Of a DNA stretch of 64,000 bases, positions 55,709 to 64,000 are shown in pieces. Every line of letters begins with the position of its first letter. The stretch's first letter is position 1. The DNA comes from Brevinematales bacterium. Its GTDB lineage: Bacteria; Spirochaetota; Brevinematia; Brevinematales; Thermospiraceae. A program made the translations under genes and the position numbers. Location of the stretch: contig JAOADA010000003.1 of NCBI GenBank assembly GCA_026417555.1, positions 62,001 to 126,000 on the forward strand, in the 5' to 3' direction. Below the pieces are notes generated by a model that saw only the letters and a list, made by a program, of their open reading frames with translations, was not told the origin of the DNA and did no database searches.

Positions 55709-57625
55709 ATGAAAACATCGTCTTCTCTCACCCTTCGCGTTATCATAGCCACCTTCGTGAGTATTTATCTTTCTGTTTCCCTCTATTCGGTGATTTTGCC
55801 CTTTCTCTTTGTGATGGGTCCTGAGGAGAGAACGTCTTTTTGGATAAAGATGGCAGGAGTAGTCACTCTCTTGGGACCTCTGTGTTCTTTTATTGTCTAT
55901 CTTTTTTACCGACCTGTGGCGAGAGCGACTCTCCTTGCCAGGAAGGGAGAGGATATCCCCCATTGGCTCAGACACAAAGCCATGCGGTCTTTTCACGCTA
56001 TTCAGGGTTTTCTTTTTCTTGTTGGACTTCTCGCCTACGCAACTGGGGCGGCTCTCAATTTTCTCGCCGAGGTTATCATCGAACAGAAACCCTTTGTCCC
56101 ATTCTACTGGATGAGTCGTCTCATTCTCGCCCTCAGCTTTGGTATCCTCAATGGACTCGTCACCGCTCGTATGGTCAATCTGGCCTGGCTTGAAGCCAAA
56201 TACCTCATGGGAATCACCTCTCTTGAGGATAGTACCGAGAAATACGAATCCACTTTTCACAAAATATTTTTGCCAGGATTTCTTCTTCTTTTTTTCATTA
56301 CGACTTTTAGTACCATAGGGATCCTCTACTATCAGTATCATGTGCTGCAAACCTCTCAGAATGTCTCCTTCACCCAAGTAATATTTCATTTTCTTTTTAT
56401 TGAGGGATTTCTTCTTCTCATGGGCTCCCTTCTCCTCGCTACCATCCTCTGGGAAAACCAATCTCACATCTCGAACCTACGAAATCAGATTGTCAAACTC
56501 TCAGAAGGAGATATGAACCTGGCAAATCGTGTGTATGTTATCAGCTTTGACGACGTGGGAATGATGACGGCTGGTATCAACAAAATCCTCGAAAAACTCC
56601 AAAAAACCTTTTTCACCATCAGAGAGATGCAGCGTATTGTTCGCCAATCTGGTGAGATTACCAACAATATCATGACAAAGTCTCGAGAAGAGGCCGAAGA
56701 GGTGACCCACCTGATCACGGAAGCTGGTGAAAATTATGAAGCACAGGTTGATGTGATCAAAGAAGCTTCTCTCCGGTTCAAAGAAACCATGCAAGAGGTC
56801 AAAAAGGCCATCACCAATTTCCAAAACCAGCAAAGCGTTCTTGAGCATGTCTCTGAGTCCTTTCAGAAGGTGGCTTCTACCTTCAAGGACATGATCTCTA
56901 TGACCCTTTCTTCCACGGAACGATTCGAAAAACTCTCCAAAGTCATCACAGATGGTTCGGCTGGTCTCAAGGATCTTCTTGAGGCTACACGGAGTATCCA
57001 GGAAACCAACAGAAAAGTCTATGAGATTGTCAAGCTCATCATGGACATTTCAGATCAATCCAATATTCTCGCCATGAATGCGGCTATCGAGGCCTCACAC
57101 GCAGGAGAATACGGGAAAGGTTTTGCTATAGTGGCGTCTGAGGTGAGAGAACTCTCCATCCATACCGCTGATTCAGCCCGCCAGATAGAGTCTCTCATTC
57201 ACGAGATGCAACAGAAAAATGAGAGAGGGGCCTCTATTAATGAAAAACTCAACGAAATATTCAAGACTATGCAAAACGAGATGCAAGCCACCACGAGCCA
57301 GATAGAATCCATCGCCCAAATGGCACGACAAGAAACCTCCACTGCTGAAGCAAGTTTAAAAGAACTTGCCCAGATGCAGGAGGTAGCAAGAACCATCAAG
57401 GAAAATGTGAGTATCATTGAAACCAATGATGCTTCTCTCTCCGAAATCATGTCTCATCTTGGAGATACGGCTGAGAAACTCGCTTCTATCAGTCAAAGGC
57501 TTATGGAGGGTATCTCCTTTATCAGCCAGTCTTATGCAAATCTTGGAGATGCCTTCAGCAAGAGTTTTGATGCTATCCAACAACTCGACAAGGCTATGGC
57601 CAGTTTCAAGGTAGATCATGAATAA
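55709..57625 (+). CDS. Methyl-accepting chemotaxis protein with six membrane segments
   Basis: A 638-residue receptor. The first 260 residues have six hydrophobic segments joined by short loops, so there is no periplasmic sensor domain. A HAMP-like linker (ISNLRNQIVKLSEGDMNL) about residues 252-270 leads into the long coiled-coil signalling domain, whose tip has ILAMNAAIEASHAGEYGKGFAIVASEVREL. It should couple to CheA/CheW and control the flagella. Signals may be sensed in the membrane or cytoplasm. The end overlaps the next gene by eight bases; GAGGAG precedes the ATG. Confidence 0.93.
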   Translation: MKTSSSLTLRVIIATFVSIYLSVSLYSVILPFLFVMGPEERTSFWIKMAGVVTLLGPLCSFIVYLFYRPVARATLLARKGEDIPHWLRHKAMRSFHAIQGFLFLVGLLAYATGAALNFLAEVIIEQKPFVPFYWMSRLILALSFGILNGLVTARMVNLAWLEAKYLMGITSLEDSTEKYESTFHKIFLPGFLLLFFITTFSTIGILYYQYHVLQTSQNVSFTQVIFHFLFIEGFLLLMGSLLLATILWENQSHISNLRNQIVKLSEGDMNLANRVYVISFDDVGMMTAGINKILEKLQKTFFTIREMQRIVRQSGEITNNIMTKSREEAEEVTHLITEAGENYEAQVDVIKEASLRFKETMQEVKKAITNFQNQQSVLEHVSESFQKVASTFKDMISMTLSSTERFEKLSKVITDGSAGLKDLLEATRSIQETNRKVYEIVKLIMDISDQSNILAMNAAIEASHAGEYGKGFAIVASEVRELSIHTADSARQIESLIHEMQQKNERGASINEKLNEIFKTMQNEMQATTSQIESIAQMARQETSTAEASLKELAQMQEVARTIKENVSIIETNDASLSEIMSHLGDTAEKLASISQRLMEGISFISQSYANLGDAFSKSFDAIQQLDKAMASFKVDHE

Positions 57626-58601
57626 CTCTCTTCTTCGTTGGTGTTTTGCTCTGGTAGGTATTCCTCTTCTTCTCCATGGGTGGAGAACATGGTACTTTCC
57701 TGATTCGGGAGCGGATAGCACAGGTGTTGGGGGAGCATATACCACTTCTCTTACCGCTTCCCCAGATCTCCAACCGGCGGCTACTGGTTTCTCTGGAAGA
57801 CCTATCCTCGTCTGGGATCTCTCCGCTTCCCTTACCGTGAGAGATCCCTTCAGTGGACAATATACCCTCATCCCCGATCCCCTCCCTTACCTCGGCTTCT
57901 CTATAGGAAATTCCCAGTATGGAATAGGTATCTCTCTTCGACGGATTATCCGATCGATTGGTTCTGACCTGGCAATCTACCGGTCTGGACTAAGTGGCTC
58001 TTGGCTTCTTTTGCCTCATCTTCGCGTTGGAGGGTTTGTGGGTATGGTAAGTGGAACAGAATATTCCTCCTCCACAAGAGGCGGAACGTTTTCCCTCGGA
58101 ATCCTCTGGCAGATAAACCAAAACTGGCGAACAGGAGTCTCTTGGCAAAGTCTTCCTAAACTTGAGTGGTCTTTTTCTCCTTATGGAAGAAATGTCACAG
58201 AACATTTCCCCTCTCGTTTTGCTATCGGGATTTCCACATTTTCGGCACAAGGAGAATGGTTTGGAGAAATAAGCTATACCGATCCCTCAACTCTCTTTTT
58301 CTCATACGATGATATTACCGAGAGGCCGCTTTTTTCCCCTCTTACCCCCTTTACCTTTCATCTTGGTTGGAGAGGAAAACTCCCCTGGTGGAATATACCT
58401 TTTCATGCAGGCTTGTGGACAGACCATCTTTGGACATACCCTCGTCCCCTCCGACAATGGGCCTTTGCCGTAGGACTCCGGGCTATAGGAAAAAACGTGC
58501 AGCTTTCGTTTACGTGGGTAGATAGTTATCTTTTCTCTCTTTTCCTCCCAGAAGTTCAACCAATAGAAAGAGGCTTGGTTTCTTTGAGTTATCTTTTTTG
58601 A
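57618..58601 (+). CDS. Outer-membrane barrel protein, OmpP1/FadL-like
   Basis: A 327-residue exported protein with signal FALVGIPLLLHG. The mature N-terminus, about residues 35-60 (TGVGGAYTTSLTASPDLQPAATGF), has the Gly-rich then D-x-x-A/N-P-A-like plug pattern of OmpP1/FadL transport barrels. The rest alternates Gly, Ser and aromatic residues in strands. It ends in LSYLF with C-terminal Phe. Members of this fold move hydrophobic molecules across the outer membrane. The ATG lies inside the last codons of the receptor gene, so expression is coupled. Confidence 0.75.
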   Translation: MNNSLLRWCFALVGIPLLLHGWRTWYFPDSGADSTGVGGAYTTSLTASPDLQPAATGFSGRPILVWDLSASLTVRDPFSGQYTLIPDPLPYLGFSIGNSQYGIGISLRRIIRSIGSDLAIYRSGLSGSWLLLPHLRVGGFVGMVSGTEYSSSTRGGTFSLGILWQINQNWRTGVSWQSLPKLEWSFSPYGRNVTEHFPSRFAIGISTFSAQGEWFGEISYTDPSTLFFSYDDITERPLFSPLTPFTFHLGWRGKLPWWNIPFHAGLWTDHLWTYPRPLRQWAFAVGLRAIGKNVQLSFTWVDSYLFSLFLPEVQPIERGLVSLSYLF

Positions 58602-58609
58602 AAAATGCT

Positions 58610-59377
58610 TTATTTCCTCCGAGAATCGCACAACTCGAAAAAGGAAAACGCTTTTTGATACACTTCCTCTCTCCCTCGGCTCAAAGAAAGAAGAAATGGT
58701 CCTTCCAGGGCTTGTTTTTGTTTCAGATCCACAGGGGCCACAGAGAGAATATGTTCCATCACACTCTCAGAAACAAAACACGACCCTACCGAATACTGAA
58801 TCAAAAACGGAACCCGTATTCGTGTGGCATCTGTCCACAGAAGAACACAGGCCTTGGACAACGCAAACCAGAATCTCCCTGTAACCGATGAGCATACCAT
58901 CTCATCAGAAGCAATCGCCTTTGCTACCACTTCGTCATCTGTCATATCCTGAAGAAGAAAGGGTAGCTCAATTTGTTTATCAGGTTGGAGAGAAGCCATC
59001 ACATCCAGCTGGACTTTGCGAATCTTTGAGAATCCCATGTTTGTAGACAACACAGGATTCACAGCCACTACCCCACGGGGACATTTGGGATATTCGAGGG
59101 CATACAGAAGGGCTACTGTCCCTCCTATACTCTCCCCCCACACAAAGATATCTGCCTTAGGATCATGTTTTCGTATTTCCTGGGATATTTCAGCCACCTC
59201 CTTGGTATAATCGTGAAACGTCTCAATATCCCCCCGGTTTTGTTTGGTTGTCCGTCCAAATCCCAAAAGATCCGGACACTGCACCTTGTACCCCTTTTCC
59301 GTAAAAAACTCCTTGAGATATCCAAGATAGGCAGCATGAAGACCAAGAGCATGAAGAGCGATAAGATACTTTGCCAT
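58610..59377 (-). CDS. Alpha/beta-hydrolase, lipase-like, with degenerate catalytic triad
   Basis: A 255-residue serine-hydrolase fold protein similar to monoacylglycerol lipase-type hydrolases: CPDLLGFGRTTKQNRG, then the nucleophile elbow WGESIGGTVAL with Ser83, and YPKCPRGVVAVNPVLS. The positions expected for the acid and base look changed. The G-x-x-D-x-x-V segment reads GSCFVSESV, and the G-x-x-H-E-L segment before REEV reads GPFLLSLSRGREEV with no His. It may be inactive or use other residues. AGAGGAG precedes the ATG, and a FliA-type -10 box lies just upstream. Confidence 0.82.
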   Translation of the reverse strand: MAKYLIALHALGLHAAYLGYLKEFFTEKGYKVQCPDLLGFGRTTKQNRGDIETFHDYTKEVAEISQEIRKHDPKADIFVWGESIGGTVALLYALEYPKCPRGVVAVNPVLSTNMGFSKIRKVQLDVMASLQPDKQIELPFLLQDMTDDEVVAKAIASDEMVCSSVTGRFWFALSKACVLLWTDATRIRVPFLIQYSVGSCFVSESVMEHILSVAPVDLKQKQALEGPFLLSLSRGREEVYQKAFSFFELCDSRRK

Positions 59378-59395
59378 TTTTCTCCTCTTTTTTTA

Positions 59396-59403
59396 TTATC
59401 GGC
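59396..59403 (-). promoter_or_regulatory. FliA (sigma-28) -10 element upstream of the hydrolase
   Basis: On the minus strand GCCGATAA is a perfect sigma-28 -10 box, placed 18 bases before the ATG, the same distance as at flgM. The -35 region (TTGATTTC) matches poorly. Confidence 0.5.
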
Positions 59404-59623
59404 AAGTGTTTGTGAGAAATCAAGACCCCCGACATCTTCTCAAAGCATCAAGATATGGTTTCTTTTTTCAAGCCTTGTTCATCTTTTTTTTCACAGGAAG
59501 AAACATCACTCCCGCCTTCTTCAAAAACCTTTTTTCTCAAGGATATTTCCCTACCAAGAGAGAAAAGAAACATCTTTTTGTACCTCTCCTACCACACCCC
59601 ATGAAAGGCTTTTTTCTCAGCCT

Positions 59624-62101
59624 CTATGCCCTATACACAATCAGCATGGTTTTGTCATCGGTGGCGGGTGCCTCTCCACAGAAGGTAGAGAGTTCCCTTA
59701 TGATGCCATCTCGCATTCCTTCTACATTTGGAGAAGCATACCGAACAATCGCCTCATAGAAACGCGTCTCACCAAACTCCTCACTTTTCTGATTCTTTGC
59801 CTCAGTTATCCCATCGGTATAAAGGATCAAAAACTCCCCTTGCCGCAAGGATACCTTGTAGAGCTGCATCTCTGGATCAAAAATGGAAGACTCCACCATT
59901 CCTACTGGCATTCCTCCCCCTTTAAGGAGGCGGATCTTTTTTTCTTCTGGGAGGTAGAGAATCCCCTGTTGATGCCCTGCACTCGTGTAATACAGCTCAT
60001 GGTTCTTGGTATCCAAAACCCCATAGAAAACCGTAGCAAACATCGTGGGTAACGTATCACGATAAAGAATGGGATTCACCTCTTTGAGTACCCTGGCAGC
60101 ATCCAGTTTTCCTACTGCATAGGTACGAAGAGTAGACCTCAGCATAGCCATGACCATGCCGGCCCCTACTCCATGCCCAGTAACATCGGCTACCACCACA
60201 CCAAGCCGACTTTCCCCTACCTCCACAAAGTCATAATAATCTCCTCCCGACTCAGTCTGTGGTTGATAATACACACTGAAAAGATACCCCAAAACCCGTG
60301 GATATTCCCTAGGAAGGATAGCACTCTGAATCTCCTTGGCTGATTCAAGCTCCGCTTCCATGCGGCTTTTTTCCTTCACCTCCTGAAACATCTTGGCAAT
60401 CCGAAGGCTCATCGCATTGAAACGGTCGGCTAGATCACCAATCTCATCCGAGGAGTGCACCTCGACCTGCTTTCCCCACTTTCCTGAGGCAATCTCCTCT
60501 GTCCCTTCCGCAAGCTTCGCCAACGACTGAAGCAAAAACCTCACAAAGATCCAGGCAAGCAAAAGCACCCTGAGAAGCAAAAAGAGAGCCAAATCCACCG
60601 ACCGACGCTCTATCTCCTTTTGTTGCTTTGCAAAATCGTCAATAGAAAGAAGAATTGCCACCGTCCCTGTCCGGTAAGGGGCATAGAGATGGCGAAAAAG
60701 GTTATGTACCGTCTCGCTATCAAAATCCCGACTCTGTGTCCAATACGCACTCAGCATAAGCCAAGATTCTGCGGCTTTTTTGATACTATTGACAAAATAC
60801 GTCTTCTCAAAAACAGCTGTATACCCCTCCTGGGTAAAACGCAGAGGAGAAACCCTCCCCATTTCCACACGATTCGAGGCATAGCCTGCCAGAAGTTCAT
60901 CAAAAGCCTCTGTGGTTTTCCAGTTTTTCTTGTCCTGTGAGGGAGAAAACTCCAGATATCTTCTCAAATACCGTTCTATACTCTCCAAAAAAACGAGTGT
61001 CTGCTTCTCCTCCTCTCCCAGGAGGTTGGTATGGGCAAAGATTCGCTTCTTCCGATAAAGAGTCTGAAGGTGTTTCACTTCTTTCTCAGACATTCCTGTC
61101 ACCTGAAACCATTTTACGAGGTTGGCCATCTGATTGGAAGAAAGCGTAATTTCCTGCCCTCGCTTATACTGATCAAAACGTGCCTTCAGGGTATACACCC
61201 CTCTCACCAAAGATGATGTCATCACTCCCTTGGATTTGAGGCGTTCTCCAGCGGCGGTAAGATCCCCAGAGGAGGTAAAGTATCGCCTATACGTCTCATC
61301 AAACATCCTAATATAGACAAAATTTCTCCGTACCTCCGAAGGAAGAGATCTCTTCCGAAACAATTTCCCTGCCTCAAGGTCTGAGATATACTTTTGCCAC
61401 TCTTGGCCAACCTTACTCTCTATAAAAGCCTTGTCATACAAAGGAATAAAAGCCTCATAGGATCGCTGAAGCCTCACAAAATACAAACGGGGGAGATACC
61501 CATCATAAATAACTCCTCGATTGGTCTCGCTAATCTTTTCCCCGATCGCTGAGGGTATCGTATGAAACACCACATATCCATTCGGATCCACAAAAAAAGC
61601 CATGGTAAAAGAGGGAATATTGGTCAAGGTATAGAGATACTCTTGAATAGACTGATACTGCCTCTGAATAAGAATCTGCTGTTGCTTCTGTTGTTGAAGC
61701 TTCTGCTGACGGGTTTGCTCTTTCATGGCAGATTTCAGTACAGCAATCTGCTTCTGAAGTTGCTTTTGTTTCTGTTGGGTGCCAAAAATATTCTCCAGAA
61801 AGCGATTCAAAACGTTTTCCTCGTTCTCTGGTGTCGTAGAAGAGAGAAAAGGGGTCTCAGGAGAAGAGACTACCACTTCTCCCCACTTATCTCGTCCATA
61901 CTCTTCCACATTCCTCCGAAATGCCTCAAGATACACACGAAGATTTTTTGCGATGAGATCTTCCTGGGCCTTTTTCTGTTGAAGCGTGCTATACCGCAAA
62001 AAAGGAAAAGCAAAAACAAGAAAGACACCTGCTACAAAAAATACCACCTTCACTTGAAGACTCACCCGCGGCCAAACAAATGCTTTTTGTCTTCTTCTCA
62101 T
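59624..62101 (-). CDS. Membrane-bound SpoIIE/RsbU-type serine phosphatase
   Basis: An 825-residue protein. A membrane segment (VKVVFFVAGVFLVFAFPFL) near the N-terminus is followed by a very Gln/Lys-rich coiled coil (about 100-145), a large probably periplasmic domain, and a second membrane segment about 510-530 (LALFLLLRVLLLAWIFVRFLL). A HAMP domain and a PP2C-type phosphatase domain from about 590 (SGGDYYDFVEVG, VVADVTGHGVGAGMVMAM) follow. Such proteins dephosphorylate anti-anti-sigma or similar regulators in response to signals. It is the last gene of a signalling operon with a cyclic-nucleotide-binding protein, a potassium channel and a PilZ protein. Confidence 0.9.
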   Translation of the reverse strand: MRRRQKAFVWPRVSLQVKVVFFVAGVFLVFAFPFLRYSTLQQKKAQEDLIAKNLRVYLEAFRRNVEEYGRDKWGEVVVSSPETPFLSSTTPENEENVLNRFLENIFGTQQKQKQLQKQIAVLKSAMKEQTRQQKLQQQKQQQILIQRQYQSIQEYLYTLTNIPSFTMAFFVDPNGYVVFHTIPSAIGEKISETNRGVIYDGYLPRLYFVRLQRSYEAFIPLYDKAFIESKVGQEWQKYISDLEAGKLFRKRSLPSEVRRNFVYIRMFDETYRRYFTSSGDLTAAGERLKSKGVMTSSLVRGVYTLKARFDQYKRGQEITLSSNQMANLVKWFQVTGMSEKEVKHLQTLYRKKRIFAHTNLLGEEEKQTLVFLESIERYLRRYLEFSPSQDKKNWKTTEAFDELLAGYASNRVEMGRVSPLRFTQEGYTAVFEKTYFVNSIKKAAESWLMLSAYWTQSRDFDSETVHNLFRHLYAPYRTGTVAILLSIDDFAKQQKEIERRSVDLALFLLLRVLLLAWIFVRFLLQSLAKLAEGTEEIASGKWGKQVEVHSSDEIGDLADRFNAMSLRIAKMFQEVKEKSRMEAELESAKEIQSAILPREYPRVLGYLFSVYYQPQTESGGDYYDFVEVGESRLGVVVADVTGHGVGAGMVMAMLRSTLRTYAVGKLDAARVLKEVNPILYRDTLPTMFATVFYGVLDTKNHELYYTSAGHQQGILYLPEEKKIRLLKGGGMPVGMVESSIFDPEMQLYKVSLRQGEFLILYTDGITEAKNQKSEEFGETRFYEAIVRYASPNVEGMRDGIIRELSTFCGEAPATDDKTMLIVYRA

Positions 62102-62150
62102 ACTCTTTTATCTTACCCTTTTTGTCCTAAAAAAGCAAATCCTTTCCCTC

Positions 62151-62669
62151 TCATTTTCGCTTGCTCACCACAATAGAAAGCGCTGTTGTCAGTTTCAAGA
62201 TATTCTGATTGAGAGTACGGATACGTTCACACAACACCCCCGCAATGGCCCGCAAAAGCTTATACCCGAGGGTATGGTTCTCATCACAAAGACGATAAAA
62301 GTCCTTCTGAAATACCTCATAAAGATCCACATCGGTCATAGCCTTGACGGTAGCAGAACGGGGAGCTCCCGTCAAAAGTGACATCTCCCCAAAAAAAGGC
62401 ATCTTCGTCTCATCATAGGTCGCAATTGATTTTTCTGCCTCGAGCCACTCCTCCCCTGCTCGTCGCAACGTGATCTGGCTCGTCACCTGTACCACCCCCT
62501 TTCTAAACAAAAAAAGCGACGTCCCTTCTTCCCCTTCACTCACAATCACCTCTCCCTTCTTATATCGCCTCTCATGGAGAAGAGAAGCCACCACAACCCT
62601 TTCTTGTTCCGTGAGTTCCGAAAACAAAGAAAGGGTAGACAAAAATTCTTCCCGTTCTCTTCCCTTCAT
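62151..62669 (-). CDS. Cyclic-nucleotide-binding domain protein
   Basis: A 172-residue protein made of one cNMP-binding domain: KGEVIVSEGEEGTSLFLFRKG, then the phosphate-binding cassette FFGEMSLLTGAPRSATVKAM about residues 91-110 with the key Glu and Arg, and a C-terminal helix. There is no DNA-binding domain or enzymatic domain, so it must act on a partner. It lies nine bases after the potassium channel gene and 49 bases before the phosphatase gene, which makes either a plausible partner. GGGGGG precedes the ATG. Confidence 0.88.
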   Translation of the reverse strand: MKGREREEFLSTLSLFSELTEQERVVVASLLHERRYKKGEVIVSEGEEGTSLFLFRKGVVQVTSQITLRRAGEEWLEAEKSIATYDETKMPFFGEMSLLTGAPRSATVKAMTDVDLYEVFQKDFYRLCDENHTLGYKLLRAIAGVLCERIRTLNQNILKLTTALSIVVSKRK

Positions 62670-62678
62670 AGCCCCCCC

Positions 62679-63845
62679 TTACCGTATAACAAACGCATAG
62701 GCATCATCTCGAGAGATCACATAATCATCCGGCGGATTGATTTTGACATGATACTTTACCCCCTCCTCTCCTACTTCATCAGCAAGTTTTGAACGAATAA
62801 ATTCATCAATCGCATCATTTCCAGAAAGCATGTCCTCAATACTCAGCTCCTTTTCCGTACGATACAGCCCTACAACCATGAGCTTCTCCCTCTCTCGAAG
62901 AGCAAGAAAATACTCTCGAAAGCTCTTCCCCACAAAACGAGAATCAACAGGAATAATCAAAAGACGAGGATTCTCATAGCTCGCCACAAGATCCTGAAAA
63001 AAAAGGGGCATAGCAGGAGAAACCATGGACGCTGAGAGAAGCGCCGGACTGAATATCCCATTGAATACCACATGCTCTACCCCCGCCCTTTTCAAAGCAC
63101 TTGCTTTTTCTATCTTGATTGCCTCTGCACTCACCGCAAGATCTGGATTCAAAGCCTTCAGGCTCAGGGTCGCCATAATCGTCCGCTCATCCGCATCATC
63201 CAGGGATCTATGATGAAAGTTGTCCGCCAGAATAAAGGCATGCGTGGCATTCTCCACATGAGCACGTTTCAAGACACTCTCCTTGGTATAGTCACCAAAC
63301 ACAAACTTCATCACAAAGTGCGGAAATTTGTTCTTCACCTCAAGAAACTCATCCTCCGTCATGTCATTGACTAAAACGACACACAAATGCCGCTGTTGGG
63401 TGAACTCCGGCAAAACCGAAAGAAGCTTCTCCAAATAGCTATTCACCCCAAGAATAAGGATATGATTCTTCACCCTCACCACTGATAACCCTCTCCTTTC
63501 TTTGAGTTTCTTATCTATCAAAAAGGACACAATCTGTCCACTTAAGATAGCATAAAATGCCACACCAAACACTATCACCACCACTCCTATCACACGCCCT
63601 CCTACAGTCTTCGGAACAATATCTCCATATCCAACCGTAGGAATAGTCACAATAAGCCACCACAAGGCATCCCCCAGCGTGCGAAAGAGGGTATTTCCTC
63701 CTCTCCATTCCACCCACCATACCAACGGTACAAGCCCCATCAAACACAGGAAAAGACCAAACACCAATCTATTGCTTGGTTCTGAAAACCAGGCAACAAA
63801 TCTTTTCCAGAGAAATATCTCTTTTCGTGGCTTTTGTTCTTTCAT
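62679..63845 (-). CDS. Potassium channel with RCK (TrkA-N) domain
   Basis: A 388-residue two-segment channel: first segment about residues 29-46, pore helix and the selectivity filter TVGYGD at residues 70-75, second segment about 85-108, then an RCK/TrkA-N domain from about 127 (HILILGVNSYLEKLLSVL, with VNDMTEDEF) and a second regulatory lobe to the end. It resembles MthK/Kch-type gated potassium channels; the Rossmann motif is not the usual GxGxxG, so the ligand is uncertain. Its start overlaps the stop of the upstream PilZ-like gene (ATGA). Confidence 0.92.
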   Translation of the reverse strand: MKEQKPRKEIFLWKRFVAWFSEPSNRLVFGLFLCLMGLVPLVWWVEWRGGNTLFRTLGDALWWLIVTIPTVGYGDIVPKTVGGRVIGVVVIVFGVAFYAILSGQIVSFLIDKKLKERRGLSVVRVKNHILILGVNSYLEKLLSVLPEFTQQRHLCVVLVNDMTEDEFLEVKNKFPHFVMKFVFGDYTKESVLKRAHVENATHAFILADNFHHRSLDDADERTIMATLSLKALNPDLAVSAEAIKIEKASALKRAGVEHVVFNGIFSPALLSASMVSPAMPLFFQDLVASYENPRLLIIPVDSRFVGKSFREYFLALREREKLMVVGLYRTEKELSIEDMLSGNDAIDEFIRSKLADEVGEEGVKYHVKINPPDDYVISRDDAYAFVIR

Positions 63846-64000
63846 TCACCCTTCTCACTCTCTTTGATAATCTTGGAGAGTATCTGCCGTCCTTCTTCTT
63901 CCAATCCAAGAAACTCCATGGCCATAGTCACCCCTGCATTTTCGCCAGGGATATAATTTGTCCGAATCACCCTTGCCCTTACGTCAAGCTCTCCGTCCTT
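63842..64000 (-). CDS. PilZ-domain protein (C-terminal part, 5' end outside window)
   Basis: The last 52 residues of a protein whose beginning lies beyond the window. The visible part, ELDVRARVIRTNYIP then VTMAMEFLGLEEEGRQILSKII, matches the end of PilZ domains, where the pattern is V-x-x-R-V-x-x ... G-V-x-F-x-x-L-x-x-x-x-x-x-I. PilZ domains bind c-di-GMP, but the RxxxR and DxSxxG binding motifs lie outside the window, so binding cannot be checked. Its stop overlaps the channel start, so it is in the same operon. Confidence 0.6.
   Translation of the reverse strand, partial: KDGELDVRARVIRTNYIPGENAGVTMAMEFLGLEEEGRQILSKIIKESEKGE

Overview
This 64 kb window reads as one piece of a compact bacterial chromosome with no phage, insertion sequence, integrase or CRISPR array. 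The likeliest source is a free-living, fermentative, flagellated spirochaete, possibly thermophilic and of the Brevinematales type. This is inference from gene content: FlgM with a FliA-type promoter, a chemotaxis receptor, many lipoproteins and outer-membrane barrels, an archaeal-type alpha-amylase, a split archaeal-type glutamate synthase, an M32 carboxypeptidase, and no ribosomal or 16S marker to settle it. Housekeeping promoters are easy to see: TTGACA-like and TATAAT-like boxes separated almost always by exactly 17 bp.

Layout. 1-4.7 kb: end of a GH13 amylase, fabD-fabZ, a metallo-beta-lactamase-fold protein, and a convergent M32 carboxypeptidase. 4.7-12.3 kb: mostly unrecognised exported proteins, including a 13-Asp-box lipoprotein and an M30-like zinc protease lipoprotein. 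12.3-17.6 kb: a small coiled-coil protein, tldD, panB, a DUF4130 protein, two Spy/CpxP-like proteins, tRNA-Cys and tRNA-Leu. 17.6-24.6 kb: yidC-mnmE-truA facing ligA-alaA. 24.6-36 kb, minus strand: an envelope operon (TPR protein, zinc-ribbon membrane protein, DUF192, DUF4139), flgM, and a long operon (EF-G-like GTPase, membrane protein, UPF0182, TPR protein, folD, rsmI). 36-41.6 kb: trmI, a GT4 glycosyltransferase, htpG and two tandem barrel paralogues. 41.6-51.9 kb: a five-gene glutamate synthase cluster, icd, purB, a CapA-like lipoprotein and a GHKL ATPase. 52-54.8 kb: a large amylase lipoprotein with a strong operator-like palindrome. 55-64 kb: a chemotaxis receptor, a FadL-like barrel, a hydrolase with a FliA-type -10 box, and a signalling operon (PilZ protein, RCK potassium channel, cyclic-nucleotide-binding protein, SpoIIE-type phosphatase).

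How it fits together. Two amylases point to growth on alpha-glucans. icd and the split glutamate synthase link 2-oxoglutarate to nitrogen assimilation. FlgM and at least one, perhaps three, FliA-type promoters tie part of the window to motility control. The most promising unusual unit is the terminal signalling operon, where separate polypeptides carry the parts of a cyclic-nucleotide-responsive potassium channel together with a PP2C phosphatase and a probable c-di-GMP receptor. The second is the hydrolase that seems to have lost two of its three catalytic residues and carries a motility-type promoter element.
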